This document shows, in pieces, positions 7,020 to 15,580 of a stretch of 64,000 nucleotides of DNA (positions are counted from its first letter, which is position 1; each line of letters starts with the position of its first letter). Under the pieces are notes generated by a model. The model was not told where the DNA came from, did not search any database, and saw only the letters and a list, made by a program, of their open reading frames with translations. The stretch comes from Parachryseolinea silvisoli (lineage in GTDB: Bacteria > Bacteroidota > Bacteroidia > Cytophagales > Cyclobacteriaceae): the NCBI RefSeq assembly GCF_021190955.1, contig NZ_JAIOAO010000001.1, positions 62,001-126,000 of the forward strand, written 5' to 3'. Position numbers and translations under genes: made by a program.

Positions 7020-7652
7020 TCAGGCGTGTTGCAGGTAAAGCTTGATAAGCTGGACGACGTTCTTCACGTCGCATTTTTGGAGGATGCTGTTGCGGTAGTT
7101 GGCCGCCGTCTTTTCACTGATAAAGAGTTTGCCGGCGATCTCGTCGGTATCAAGGCCCTCGATGATGAGCTCCAACACTTCCAGCTCGCGTTTGGACAAC
7201 ACCTTACGGAAGAAGTCATGGCCCTCGCGCGGCTTGTTCATATTTTCCACGATGTTGCTCATGATATTCTGACCAAAATACTTCTTGCCGGAACTCACCG
7301 CCGCGATGGCCGCCAGCAATTCTTCCTTCGCTGCGTCTTTCGTAAGGTAGCCCATCGCCCCCGCTTCAATGGCCTTGGTGGCAAACGACGACTTGTCGTG
7401 CATCGTCAGGAAAATGATGCGGACAGCCTTGTTATACGTCTTCGCATATTCCAGTACCGAATAGCCATCGCCGTCGGGAAAGTTGATATCACACAATAAT
7501 ATGGCTACTTCGGGATGTTTGTCCAACAAAGTCTTGGCTTCTGCCACGGTGGCCGCTTCTGCCACAACCTCTACTTTGCCCGAGGCCTGCAGAATGGCAG
7601 CCATGCCTTCGCGCAGGATACCGTGGTCGTCGGCCAATGCTATCTTGATCAT
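7020..7652 (-). CDS. NarL/FixJ-type response regulator
   Basis: The 210-residue protein has a receiver domain with acidic pocket (ALADDH), phospho-acceptor Asp55 (LLCDINFPDGDG), a conserved Thr in FLTMHD and a Lys in YLTKDA. A C-terminal LuxR-type helix-turn-helix follows (SKRELEVLELIIEGLDTDEI, then LFISEKTAANYRNSIL). It overlaps the stop of the upstream kinase by 4 bp (ATGA), so the two form a translationally coupled two-component pair. It precedes the che operon by 150 bp on the same strand and is an obvious candidate for binding the palindrome there. That link is inference. Confidence 0.9.
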   Translation of the reverse strand: MIKIALADDHGILREGMAAILQASGKVEVVAEAATVAEAKTLLDKHPEVAILLCDINFPDGDGYSVLEYAKTYNKAVRIIFLTMHDKSSFATKAIEAGAMGYLTKDAAKEELLAAIAAVSSGKKYFGQNIMSNIVENMNKPREGHDFFRKVLSKRELEVLELIIEGLDTDEIAGKLFISEKTAANYRNSILQKCDVKNVVQLIKLYLQHA

Positions 7653-9967
7653 AATACTTCTGCGTTTAGCGGTATAGTGAGACTGATGGTCGTGCCGGCA
7701 CGACCGGTTGAGCTTACCAGCAGCTTGCCGTTGAGCAGCCGGGCCCGCTCAATCATTGTCTTGAGCCCAAAGCTATTTTGTTTATTCAGGGCTTCGTCGA
7801 CATCAAAGCCTTTACCATTGTCTTCAATCATCAGGTGCAGGCTATTCTTTAATTTCATTAGTATAATGGACAGCGACGTGGCGTGCGCGTATTTCATCGC
7901 GTTGTTCACGCCCTCCTGCGCAATGCGGTAAATGTGCATCGACCAGCTTTGTTCCGGCTCAAAACCATCCAGGTTGATCTTGCATTGAATCGTCACTTGC
8001 TTGTCACGAATGGCCTGGTAACGTTCCAGCAACGACGTAATAGCGCTCTCCAGCCCCAGGTTACGAATGCTGAGCGGCATCAGGTCGCTCGTCAGGCTTT
8101 TAACATCCGTTGTGACATGTTGCAGCAACTCTTGTACGCTCTTGCATTGCTTCTGCTGTTCCGGTGTCAGCACCGAGCAGAGGCCTTCCAGCTGCAGCTT
8201 GGCCAGGCTTAGCAATTGGCCCACGCCGTCGTGCAGCTCGCGGGCGATGCTTTCTTTTTCGTTTTCTTGTACCAGGATGATCATTTCCGTCTGCTTGCGT
8301 TGCATCTCCAGCTCGATCTCAAGCTTGGTCATGGTCAGCGCCGTGACTTCGTCTTCCAGGCGTTTACGTTCTGTCAGGTCGAGAATGTTAAACACAAAGC
8401 CCATGGGGTCGCCATCCTGGCGGATCAACGATGTGACTACTTGCGTTAGCAGCCGTCCACCGGACTGTGTGATAAATTCTTGCTGGCTACGGTAATGTTC
8501 CTGTAAGAGGTGCTCGGCCGATGGTTCCGGCAGCAACCTGGCGATATCTTTTTCAATGATCTCGTGCTGTTTATACCCCAGCAAGTCGACTGCAGTATCG
8601 TTCAGGAACTCGATCGTGCCGTCCATCGAGGTAAAAAGTATAGCCGACTGGTTCTGCTTGATCATCTCTTCGTAGATAGTCAGCTCTTTCTGAATCACTT
8701 TGTGGTCGGACAAGTCGGTGACTGTGCCCACCATCCGCTGCGGGTTGTTGTCGTCATCGACTTCCACCACTTTCGCGCGGAACATGATCCAGCGGTAGTC
8801 GCGGGCATTGTCGAGCACCTGTACTTCCATCATAAACGGATGATACGGGGGGCGCAGGCTTTGCTCGAAGTTGGCTTTGAACTCGCTGCGCAGATCGGGA
8901 TGAACGTGACCGATAAAGCGGGTAAAGTCCTGTTCGGGGCCCAGGTCGATGCCCATGATCTCTTTTGCCCGTGGCGAGAAATAAAACTGCCGCGTGCTGA
9001 TCTTCCATTCGTAAACACCGTCGCCACTGCCTTCGAGGGCATAGGCCCAGCGGTTTTCGCTTTCGCGAAGCTCTTTGTTGAGCTTACTGAGCGCATCCGC
9101 CGAACGCTTCTCACCATCCACGTTTTTGATGACGCCGATGACGCGCGTTACCCGACCGTCAGCATCCCACTCAAGGGGCATGTGTTGATCCTCGATCCAA
9201 CGGTAGGCACCGGCGCGATCTTGTAAACGGTATACCTGTACCGCCGGCTGGCTTGCCATCGGCGCATAGGCGTGCTTACGTTCGGAAAAACGTGCTTGCT
9301 CTTCCGGGTGTACTAACGACAGCCATTGGTTAAACGTCGGATTGAACTCACCGGCCTCATAGCCAATCAGCTCATATAGTTTTGTATTAAAGACGGTTTT
9401 GTCTTCCTGCGGATACCAATCGTATACCGCCAGGTTTCCCACCTGCAGCGCAAACAAGTACCACTCCTCGCGCTGTTTAAGTTGATGGTTGAGCGCCAGC
9501 TCGCGCTTAAACGCCTCGCGCAGCCGGTTCTCCCCCTGCACCTGCCCGTCAATGTCTTTAATGATGCCGATGGTATGAACCACCTGGCGTGTTTCGTCAA
9601 AGACAAAGGAGTAGCGTTCTTCTTCGATCCAGGTATATTTGCCTGACCGCGTGCGAATACGATACTTAAAGGGACCGTGGTGTTCTTTGCCCGCGATGCG
9701 GGGCTGCTCGTCCTGTGCCGGCAGGTTTTTATCGTCGTCGGGATGTACCAGTGCGAGCCAGTCGGCGTAACGAAGTTGTTGTGGGAAATCGGTGGGCGCA
9801 TAGCCCGTGATCTCATACAGCCGCGGGTTGAATGTCAGCTGGTCGGCCTGTAGGTTCCAGTCGAACACACCGAGGTTGCCCGCTTTGAGTGCAAACTCAT
9901 AACGTCGCTGCTCGTCGCGCAAGCGTTGTTCGAGCGGCTGGAGGGGGGCCTTTTCTCCTTTGGTCAT
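7649..9967 (-). CDS. PAS-rich sensor histidine kinase (HisKA_3 type)
   Basis: The 772-residue soluble kinase has no membrane segment. At least three PAS/PAC units occur in the first 420 residues, each marked by a W-x-P or W-K pattern and a closing PAC-like V-G-V-I-K-D or V-G-T-V-T-D stretch. A fourth PAS lies around 440-540. A coiled segment leads to a HisKA_3 domain with phospho-acceptor His in SIARELHDGVGQLL. The HATPase shows IAQEGVNNAMKYAHA and MIEDNGKGFD. This is the DegS/NarX architecture that partners NarL-type regulators, and the regulator gene overlaps its end. Redox, light or small-ligand sensing is possible; no cofactor-binding Cys or His is obvious. Confidence 0.9.
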   Translation of the reverse strand: MTKGEKAPLQPLEQRLRDEQRRYEFALKAGNLGVFDWNLQADQLTFNPRLYEITGYAPTDFPQQLRYADWLALVHPDDDKNLPAQDEQPRIAGKEHHGPFKYRIRTRSGKYTWIEEERYSFVFDETRQVVHTIGIIKDIDGQVQGENRLREAFKRELALNHQLKQREEWYLFALQVGNLAVYDWYPQEDKTVFNTKLYELIGYEAGEFNPTFNQWLSLVHPEEQARFSERKHAYAPMASQPAVQVYRLQDRAGAYRWIEDQHMPLEWDADGRVTRVIGVIKNVDGEKRSADALSKLNKELRESENRWAYALEGSGDGVYEWKISTRQFYFSPRAKEIMGIDLGPEQDFTRFIGHVHPDLRSEFKANFEQSLRPPYHPFMMEVQVLDNARDYRWIMFRAKVVEVDDDNNPQRMVGTVTDLSDHKVIQKELTIYEEMIKQNQSAILFTSMDGTIEFLNDTAVDLLGYKQHEIIEKDIARLLPEPSAEHLLQEHYRSQQEFITQSGGRLLTQVVTSLIRQDGDPMGFVFNILDLTERKRLEDEVTALTMTKLEIELEMQRKQTEMIILVQENEKESIARELHDGVGQLLSLAKLQLEGLCSVLTPEQQKQCKSVQELLQHVTTDVKSLTSDLMPLSIRNLGLESAITSLLERYQAIRDKQVTIQCKINLDGFEPEQSWSMHIYRIAQEGVNNAMKYAHATSLSIILMKLKNSLHLMIEDNGKGFDVDEALNKQNSFGLKTMIERARLLNGKLLVSSTGRAGTTISLTIPLNAEVL

Positions 9968-9976
9968 GGTGATGAA

Positions 9977-9989
9977 TACAAAAGGATCC
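9977..9989 (-). promoter_or_regulatory. Putative TTTGTA-type promoter element of the PAS kinase gene
   Basis: On the minus strand the sequence GATCC-N-TTTGTA ends 9 nt before the kinase ATG (9967). The same string GATCC-N-TTTGTA occurs upstream of cheW (2675-2687). This suggests the kinase and the che operons share a promoter type. The CCTCCTAT and CCCAATCC blocks of the che promoters are not seen at the matching distances. Confidence 0.35.
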
Positions 9990-10017
9990 TAAGAGGGAAC
10001 TATCAGATAAGATACGA

Positions 10018-10269
10018 ATGATGATGCAATATTACACACTGGATACCAAACTACAGGACGCGGCCTTTCTGGCCGGCACCCCCGTCACTTGCCCCATCGC
10101 CTTGCGCCAGGAAGAGCTTGAGGCCGGCACTTTACGTGAAGGCGCCGCCATCGTTGTCATGCTATCCAACCGGGCAAAATACAAGGCTCGCGTGGTCAGC
10201 GTTATGTATCAATTAAAAGGCACGCTTGCCGCGGGCGAAATGATCATCGTCCGGGAAGTTCCTGCATAA
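10018..10269 (+). CDS. Small hypothetical protein
   Basis: The 83-residue protein starts at one of three successive ATG codons (10018, 10021, 10024). It looks like a small beta-rich fold: VVMLSNRAKYKARVVSVMYQ followed by LAAGEMIIVREVP. No signal peptide, membrane segment or known motif is seen. Codon use is GC-rich like the neighbours, which supports a real gene. It is divergent from the PAS kinase with about 50 bp between start codons. Function unknown. Confidence 0.55.
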   Translation: MMMQYYTLDTKLQDAAFLAGTPVTCPIALRQEELEAGTLREGAAIVVMLSNRAKYKARVVSVMYQLKGTLAAGEMIIVREVPA

Positions 10270-10592
10270 TCCGGACATGCCGTTGGAATTTTAACCATCC
10301 GTCAATCGAAATTATTTTTTCAATCCCATAATGGTCGGCAAATGACCCATCGATCGGCATAACCGAAAATAAAATCCGATCTACCCCCCATTTTTGATGG
10401 TGGGCGAGTATTCTTTCTTCCCGCAGGCCCCACACCATTCAAAAAATTTCAATTTTAGCATCTGATGGACAAGAAATAACCCATCACTAAATCGTTTTCG
10501 GTCATTTTCATTAAAAATGCCTCAAATCAAAAGCTATTATTCTAAAAAACACCGATTTTTGAACCACTACAACAACCAGATCTTATTGCTAT
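10270..10592. other. Intergenic region upstream of the ammonium transporter
   Basis: This 323-bp AT-rich stretch has no convincing open frame; a 64-codon minus-strand frame at 10244-10438 lacks coding character. No TAnnTTTG element was recognised before the transporter. It presumably carries the amt promoter, but I see no site I can name. Confidence 0.4.
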
Positions 10593-11933
10593 ATGAAAAA
10601 ATCGTTAATCTTTCTCCTGCTGCTGGTGGGATTCAGCGTGCTGGCAGTCTTTATGCCATCGCCCAAGCAGATCGTGACGGAGGGCCTCAACGGAGGGGAC
10701 ATTGCCTGGATGCTGGCGGCTTCGGCAATGGTGCTGCTGATGACACCCGGGCTGGCGTTCTTTTACGGCGGCATGATCGACATGAAAAACATTGTTTACA
10801 CCATGTTCCAAAGCTTCATCGCGATGGGCGTCGTGGGTGTATTATGGATCGTAGTGGGTTTCAGCCTTGCCTTCGGTGATTCGATCGGCGGCATTATCGG
10901 CGACCCCCGCTCCTTCTTTATGTTCCAGAACGTAATGGACGGCAAGCCCTGGGCACTCGCGCCCACCATTCCGCTGGTGCTGTTTGCTTTCTTCCAACTG
11001 AAATTCGCCATCATCACCCCCGCGCTGATCACCGGTACTTTCGCCGAGCGGGTGCGATTCAAATCGTATATCATCTTCCTGGTGCTCTTCACCCTGTTCA
11101 TCTACTCGCCCCTGGCGCACTGGACATGGCACCCCGATGGCTTCCTCTTTAAAATGGGCGTACTTGACTTCGCCGGTGGAACCGTGGTACACATGTCGGC
11201 GGGTATCGCCGCCCTGGTAGCCTCGATCTTCCTGCGCAGCAACGCCGAAAAGAAACACGTCCAGCCCGCAAACATCCCGTACGTGCTGCTCGGCACTGGT
11301 CTGTTGTGGTTCGGCTGGTTCGGCTTCAACGCCGGTAGCGCCATGGGCGCCAACGCGTTGGCGGCCTCTGCCTTCGCGACAACGAACACCGCTTCCGCCG
11401 CCGCCGGCCTGGCCTGGATCCTGCTGGATTCCGTAAGAGGTAAAAAACCTTCTGCCCTCGGATTCTGTATCGGTGCCGTGGTAGGCCTCGTAGCCATCAC
11501 CCCTGCTGCCGGCTTCGTAACAATTCCTTCGAGCCTCTTCATCGGTACATTCGCCAGCCTCGTCAGCAATCTGATGGTACACTGGAAAACCACCAAAACC
11601 TCACTGGAGGACACTCTCGACGTATTCCCTTGCCACGGCGTAGGTGGCGCAGTCGGTATGTTAATGACCGGCCTGCTGGCCCACACGGCCGTCAACGGCG
11701 CGAACACTACCGGCAATGGCCTGTTCTTCGGCGAGACAACATTGTTCCTCGTGCACCTGAAAGCATTGGCCATCGTGGTAGGCTTCGTCTTCGTAGGCTC
11801 GATGGTAATCCTGAAGATCACCGACATGATCTCAACGCTGCAGATCAATCCGCACCACGCCGGCAAACGCCCCGCAGAAGAAACTGCAGACTCAGAAGCC
11901 ATGCAATCTGCCGAGCTCCTGACAACGAACTAA
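10593..11933 (+). CDS. amt: Ammonium transporter (Amt family)
   Basis: This protein moves ammonium across the inner membrane. The 446 residues start with a cleavable-looking hydrophobic segment, followed by about eleven membrane helices. Family signatures are LLMTPGLAFFYGGM near 48-61, the twin pore histidines His176 (SPLAHWTW) and His348 (FPCHGVGGAVG), and GFNAGSA (244-250). The C-terminal tail after the last helix is short and polar. A GlnB/GlnK gene, often linked to amt, is not adjacent in this window. A strong terminator follows at 11971. The assignment is secure. Confidence 0.95.
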   Translation: MKKSLIFLLLLVGFSVLAVFMPSPKQIVTEGLNGGDIAWMLAASAMVLLMTPGLAFFYGGMIDMKNIVYTMFQSFIAMGVVGVLWIVVGFSLAFGDSIGGIIGDPRSFFMFQNVMDGKPWALAPTIPLVLFAFFQLKFAIITPALITGTFAERVRFKSYIIFLVLFTLFIYSPLAHWTWHPDGFLFKMGVLDFAGGTVVHMSAGIAALVASIFLRSNAEKKHVQPANIPYVLLGTGLLWFGWFGFNAGSAMGANALAASAFATTNTASAAAGLAWILLDSVRGKKPSALGFCIGAVVGLVAITPAAGFVTIPSSLFIGTFASLVSNLMVHWKTTKTSLEDTLDVFPCHGVGGAVGMLMTGLLAHTAVNGANTTGNGLFFGETTLFLVHLKALAIVVGFVFVGSMVILKITDMISTLQINPHHAGKRPAEETADSEAMQSAELLTTN

Positions 11934-11970
11934 GAAATCGTTATTTTCTATACCTAACCTAAACCGACAA

Positions 11971-12000
11971 GAGGGTGCTTCGAAAGGGGCACCCTTTTTC
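11971..12000 (+). terminator. Rho-independent terminator of amt
   Basis: A GGGTGC (11973-11978) / GCACCC (11989-11994) stem with a 10-nt loop is followed directly by TTTTT, 38 bp after the amt stop codon. Confidence 0.85.
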
Positions 12001-12063
12001 GGTTTTTAGAGGGATCTGAAATCGTAGGATTTAGTCGGACAGAGCGGGGTATTTGTATTGCTG

Positions 12064-12240
12064 GCAAGTCTAAGGCCCGTCTCGGTGTGGGGACTTGTGA
12101 CCGCGACTGTCGGCAGTTTATTAACCGCCGTGGGATAAGGTGAAGACGTGGAGCCGATAATCGGGTTGCCCCCTACGGCGGTTACCCGGCAGTCTGGAGA
12201 CTGCATGCAGTTTCAGTCACTCCCGATAGCTATCGGGACC
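12064..12240. repeat. Hairpin-rich non-coding block with six inverted repeats
   Basis: The gap between amt (11933) and the next gene (12417) contains serial and nested inverted repeats: CAAGTC/GACTTG (12065-12070, 12092-12097); AACCGCCGT/ACGGCGGTT (12123-12131, 12175-12183); CCGAT-A-ATCGG inside that loop (12154-12164); CAGTCT-GG-AGACTG (12190-12203); CTGCATGCAG (12201-12210); and the 18-bp perfect palindrome TCCCGATAGCTATCGGGA (12221-12238). A 66-codon frame on the minus strand here has no protein-like character. It could be a dispersed palindromic repeat of the lineage, a mobile-element relic or a structured RNA. Confidence 0.6.
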
Positions 12241-12333
12241 GCACCTCCGCTAACGCTTGGTGCTTAAACTTGCGCCAGCTCTTCTTATATGCTTTAACTT
12301 ATCTCCAAACTCAACTCCAAATAAATTCCCACG

Positions 12334-12376
12334 AACAAAAAAACAACAAGGCCACTCCAGTCTCCTGAAGCGGCCT
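12334..12376 (-). terminator. Terminator of the small PepSY-like gene
   Basis: On the minus strand a 12-bp stem (AGGCCGCTTCAG / CTGGAGTGGCCT, two G-T pairs, GAGA loop) spans 12376-12349. It is followed by TGTTGTTTTTTT. It lies 40 bp after the stop codon at 12417. Confidence 0.85.
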
Positions 12377-12416
12377 CGTGCCTTTATACCTGTTTTCTGT
12401 GTGTGCGTGTAGCGTG

Positions 12417-12773
12417 CTAGTTAGGAACAGCGGCTGCATCCGCTACGGGTGTCAGTTTTTCCAGGCCGCTGAAGGATTCCAGTGCGCCGGTCGGAGTATA
12501 TTTCACCTCGATCTTGTTGCCTTTGGCTTTCTTTACGAAGCTGTAGTTGATCGGCGTTACGATCGTGCGGCCATTGCTTGACTCTTTTTCGACGAGTGCG
12601 GTCCAGTAGCCACCGTCGGGTGCAGTACCGAAATCTTTTTCAAAGGCATTGCGTACCGATACCGGAACTTGTTCCACAGGAACCTTGATTGTTTCTCTCA
12701 AAGGAGAGTTTGCAGCGATTGCCAACCCCATGGCTAATACAAATGCGAAGCCTGCCAGAATTACCTTTTTCAT
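12417..12773 (-). CDS. Small secreted PepSY/BLIP-like protein
   Basis: The 118-residue protein has a signal peptide (MKKVILAGFAFVLAMGLAIA). The mature part has VPVEQVPVSVRNAFEKDFG, a helix pattern typical of Bacteroidota periplasmic PepSY-like (beta-lactamase-inhibitor-like) domains. Strand-forming segments YWTALVEKES, IVTPINYSFVKK and KIEVKYTPTGALES follow. Only one such repeat is present. It is monocistronic, with its own terminator. Such proteins are often abundant envelope proteins of unknown function. Family resemblance is moderate; no activity is proposed. Confidence 0.65.
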   Translation of the reverse strand: MKKVILAGFAFVLAMGLAIAANSPLRETIKVPVEQVPVSVRNAFEKDFGTAPDGGYWTALVEKESSNGRTIVTPINYSFVKKAKGNKIEVKYTPTGALESFSGLEKLTPVADAAAVPN

Positions 12774-13278
12774 AATTTTCGATATTTAATGTGACTGATT
12801 TTTTCAAATGCTTTATGGTGATCTTAACGGGGTGGGTTCGAATAAAGTTAGCGTTTATACCTCCCGCAATCGGTGGTATTTTTGTTTTCACACCATCTAT
12901 ACTCTTGTGACAACAGATGCACCGTACACTATCGAACAACTTTATACATGATAAAAACCCGCGTGATACGGCACGAAGCGCGATAAAAGATGGCGGTTGA
13001 CGCACTTGTTCAAAAGCGTACAACAGTGCCACAACCGCGGACACCCCCACTTTTTTGATATATACCGTCCGTTTTTTTCTAAAATATTTTTTTTTACGTC
13101 GTAAAGACCCTTCTCAAACAGCGTATATTGTTCACAAGTGAACAAAACGCATCCCATTCACGGACATCTACGTTGGTATTTTCTCTGTAAATTCATTGTT
13201 GCAACAATCACGTCAACAAAAAAGGATATCCCAGGCGTGAGATTTTATCGGCATGCATACTAAACCACCGCTCTTTAT
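12774..13278. other. Long intergenic region between divergent genes
   Basis: This ~500-bp divergent gap presumably holds promoters for the PepSY-like gene (minus) and the MFS gene (plus). The stretch 12930-13140 has GC-rich and T-rich segments but no convincing open frame or TAnnTTTG element. The minus-strand frames here lack coding character. I see nothing else I can name. Confidence 0.4.
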
Positions 13279-14508
13279 ATGAACAGCAACCGTGTAGACC
13301 GCAAAGAACCGGAAACTTCCGCCACGACCGCCGCCGAAACCGGCGGCCTGAGTTCGGCGCGGGTGCTGGCAGCCCAACAGAACAAGGTATCGATCCGCCT
13401 GGCCGTCACCGTTTTCTTCTTCACGCAGGGCATCTGTTTCGCGTCCTGGGCCAGTCGCATACCTGACATTAAGCTATTGTTAGGGCTCAACGACGCACAA
13501 CTGGGTACAATCCTCTTTGCTCTGCCCGCGGGGTTGATGACAAGCCTGCCCCTGTCGGGCTGGGCAGTGACCCGATTTGGAAGCCGGCGCATGTTGCTGG
13601 TGGGAGCAACGTTGTACACGCTCACCATGGTCGTCATCGGTCTTGTAACTGACCGTTGGGAGCTGGCCGGCGTGCTGTTTATGTTCGGACTTTTTGGAAA
13701 CCTGGTCAACATTGCTGTAAACACCCAAGCCATTGGCGTCGAAGCCCTCTATGGCAAATCGATCATGGCATCATTCCATGGCGCATGGAGCCTGGCCGGT
13801 TTTAGCGGCGCGTCAATTGCCTGGTTTATGGTATCGCTAAACATAGCCCCCTTCCATCACTTTTGTATGATCGCCGGGTTGGTAGTTGTGCTGGTTGCCC
13901 TGGCGTATAAACGTACGCTGCCCGCCATGCGCGGTTCAAGTGATACGCCGCTGTTTGCCAGGCCCGATGGTTTGTTGCTGCGGCTGGGCATCATTGGCTT
14001 CTTTGGAATGGCCTGTGAGGGTACGATGTTCGACTGGAGCGGCGTCTATTTTCAGAAGATTGTCGAAGCCCCCGAGAAATTGGTGACGCTGGGCTACGTA
14101 GCTTTTATGGGCACCATGACCGGCGGGCGTTTTATCGGCGATGCCTTGTCGAACCGACTGGGGCGTAAAAAGATGTTGCAGCTCAGCGGCGCGCTCATTA
14201 CCACCGGCCTGTTGGTGTCGGTATTGTTCCCCATGCTGGTGACCGCGACGATCGGCTTTTTGCTGGTGGGCTTTGGTGTGTCGTCGGTGGTGCCGTTGGT
14301 GTATGGGGCCGCGGGCAAGTCGGGCACGTTGTCGCCGGGAGTGGCGCTGGCGGCGGTGTCAACCATCAGCTTCTTTGGCTTTTTGTTAGGCCCGCCGGTA
14401 ATCGGCTGGATCGCCGAGGTGGCAAGCCTGCGCTTTTCATTCGCGCTGATCGCCTGCCTCGGGTCGGGTATTGCCATACTCGCAACACGCTCGCGGTTGT
14501 TGCAGTAG
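13279..14508 (+). CDS. MFS transporter, YbjJ-like
   Basis: The 409-residue inner-membrane protein has about twelve transmembrane helices after a ~40-residue hydrophilic N-terminus. ICFASWASRIPDIKLLLGL (about 53-71) is characteristic of the YbjJ-type MFS subgroup, and GWAVTRFGSRRM is the loop 2-3 motif (G-x-x-x-x-R-x-G-x-R-R). A second copy in the C-terminal half is DALSNRLGRKKML. The substrate is unknown; related proteins are drug or small-molecule exporters. The gene is convergent with the PorP/SprF gene (3 bp between stops) and stands alone. Confidence 0.8.
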   Translation: MNSNRVDRKEPETSATTAAETGGLSSARVLAAQQNKVSIRLAVTVFFFTQGICFASWASRIPDIKLLLGLNDAQLGTILFALPAGLMTSLPLSGWAVTRFGSRRMLLVGATLYTLTMVVIGLVTDRWELAGVLFMFGLFGNLVNIAVNTQAIGVEALYGKSIMASFHGAWSLAGFSGASIAWFMVSLNIAPFHHFCMIAGLVVVLVALAYKRTLPAMRGSSDTPLFARPDGLLLRLGIIGFFGMACEGTMFDWSGVYFQKIVEAPEKLVTLGYVAFMGTMTGGRFIGDALSNRLGRKKMLQLSGALITTGLLVSVLFPMLVTATIGFLLVGFGVSSVVPLVYGAAGKSGTLSPGVALAAVSTISFFGFLLGPPVIGWIAEVASLRFSFALIACLGSGIAILATRSRLLQ

Positions 14509-14511
14509 CCG

Positions 14512-15567
14512 TTAGTTCCAGAAACCTTCTTTGCTGTTGAAGGTCGGGCACGGTATCAGCTTGTACTTCTTCTTGTTCTTCTTTTCGTTGCCCTTTGACG
14601 AGAACTCGTATATAATGGACAACTCATGTGCTCCACCCGATGCCGTTTGCATTTGGGAGATCGTAAAGTCGTAGCTGTAGCCGATGGACAATTGCTTGAA
14701 GTATAGCCCCAGCGTGAGAATAAGTGCATCCTGCGACAGCCCGTTGGACACCGACTTCTCAAACGGTTTGCCGCGGTACCAAACCCCTACCGACACCGGG
14801 TCGACGTGATAATTCACCCCCAGGTCAAGCTGCGAGAACGTCGGCCCCTGCATGCGATAAATAAACGATGGAGTGAGGTACGAGGCGCGCCCTCCATTGC
14901 GGAGGCCGCGGTTCAAGTCAAGCTTCGCGCCGGCGTGAATGTTCACACGCATGGGCAATTGACTTTCACTATTCAACACGGATATGTTTGGCGTATTCAT
15001 GTGCAGGAAAGACGCACCGATCCACAACGAGCGGCTGTAGATCAAAAAGCCCGATCCAAAATCGAAGTACTCATGTCGGCCCAACTTGCTTACTTCCGGG
15101 TCGAGCGACGAGCCGGGTGTTTCATATTCTACCGATAGGTCGCCGCCCAGGCGTATTTTATTGCGGTCAATGCCATTGGAACCATAACCAAAGGACAGGC
15201 CCGGCGAGAAAACAATTTCATCCGTGAGCTTTACTTTGTACGAATACAACAGGTTGACGTTCGTCGTACGCCAGCCCGCGGTGCCCATCTTGTCGGTTGT
15301 AAACAAAATACCAAAACCACTGCGCAGCTCGTTGACGAAGATGTCATACGAGGCCGCATAGGTCGTAAAGGCCTTCGGCAAGCTGGGCCATTGAATGCGA
15401 TGGTTAAACACCAGACGTTGCTGCGGCGTGATGCCCGTAAAGCCTGGGTTGAGGTATAGCGGAGCCTGATAGTATTGCGAGAACTGCGGATCCTGCGCAT
15501 GGGCCCGTTGCGTCCAGGCACAACACGCGAGGAAAATGACGGCTAGTTTGATGGTAAAATTTTTCAT
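14512..15567 (-). CDS. PorP/SprF-family type IX secretion membrane protein
   Basis: These outer-membrane beta-barrel-like proteins accompany secreted proteins with type B C-terminal domains and help anchor or export them. The 351 residues begin with MKNFTIKLAVIFLACCAWTQ and a signal peptide ending AHAQ. They continue with DPQFSQYYQAPLYLNPGFTG, the hallmark N-terminus of the family. ISYEFS-like strands (GYSYDFTISQM, ELSIIYEF) close the barrel. The Met at 15567 is preferred to 15573 because it gives the usual signal-peptide start. It lies 13 bp downstream of the giant type B protein on the same strand, the standard pairing, so it probably serves that protein. Confidence 0.9.
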   Translation of the reverse strand: MKNFTIKLAVIFLACCAWTQRAHAQDPQFSQYYQAPLYLNPGFTGITPQQRLVFNHRIQWPSLPKAFTTYAASYDIFVNELRSGFGILFTTDKMGTAGWRTTNVNLLYSYKVKLTDEIVFSPGLSFGYGSNGIDRNKIRLGGDLSVEYETPGSSLDPEVSKLGRHEYFDFGSGFLIYSRSLWIGASFLHMNTPNISVLNSESQLPMRVNIHAGAKLDLNRGLRNGGRASYLTPSFIYRMQGPTFSQLDLGVNYHVDPVSVGVWYRGKPFEKSVSNGLSQDALILTLGLYFKQLSIGYSYDFTISQMQTASGGAHELSIIYEFSSKGNEKKNKKKYKLIPCPTFNSKEGFWN

Positions 15568-15580
15568 ACGCATTTGCCTC

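Noticed and set aside
10244-10438. A 64-codon minus-strand frame upstream of amt
   Set aside because: It overlaps the end of the small plus-strand gene and has no recognisable feature or initiation context.
12006-12206. A 66-codon minus-strand frame
   Set aside because: It overlaps the hairpin-rich block; stem symmetry rather than coding explains the lack of stops. Composition is not protein-like.
12640-13050. Minus-strand frames between the PepSY-like and MFS genes
   Set aside because: They overlap the well-supported PepSY-like gene in another frame and have no coding signature.
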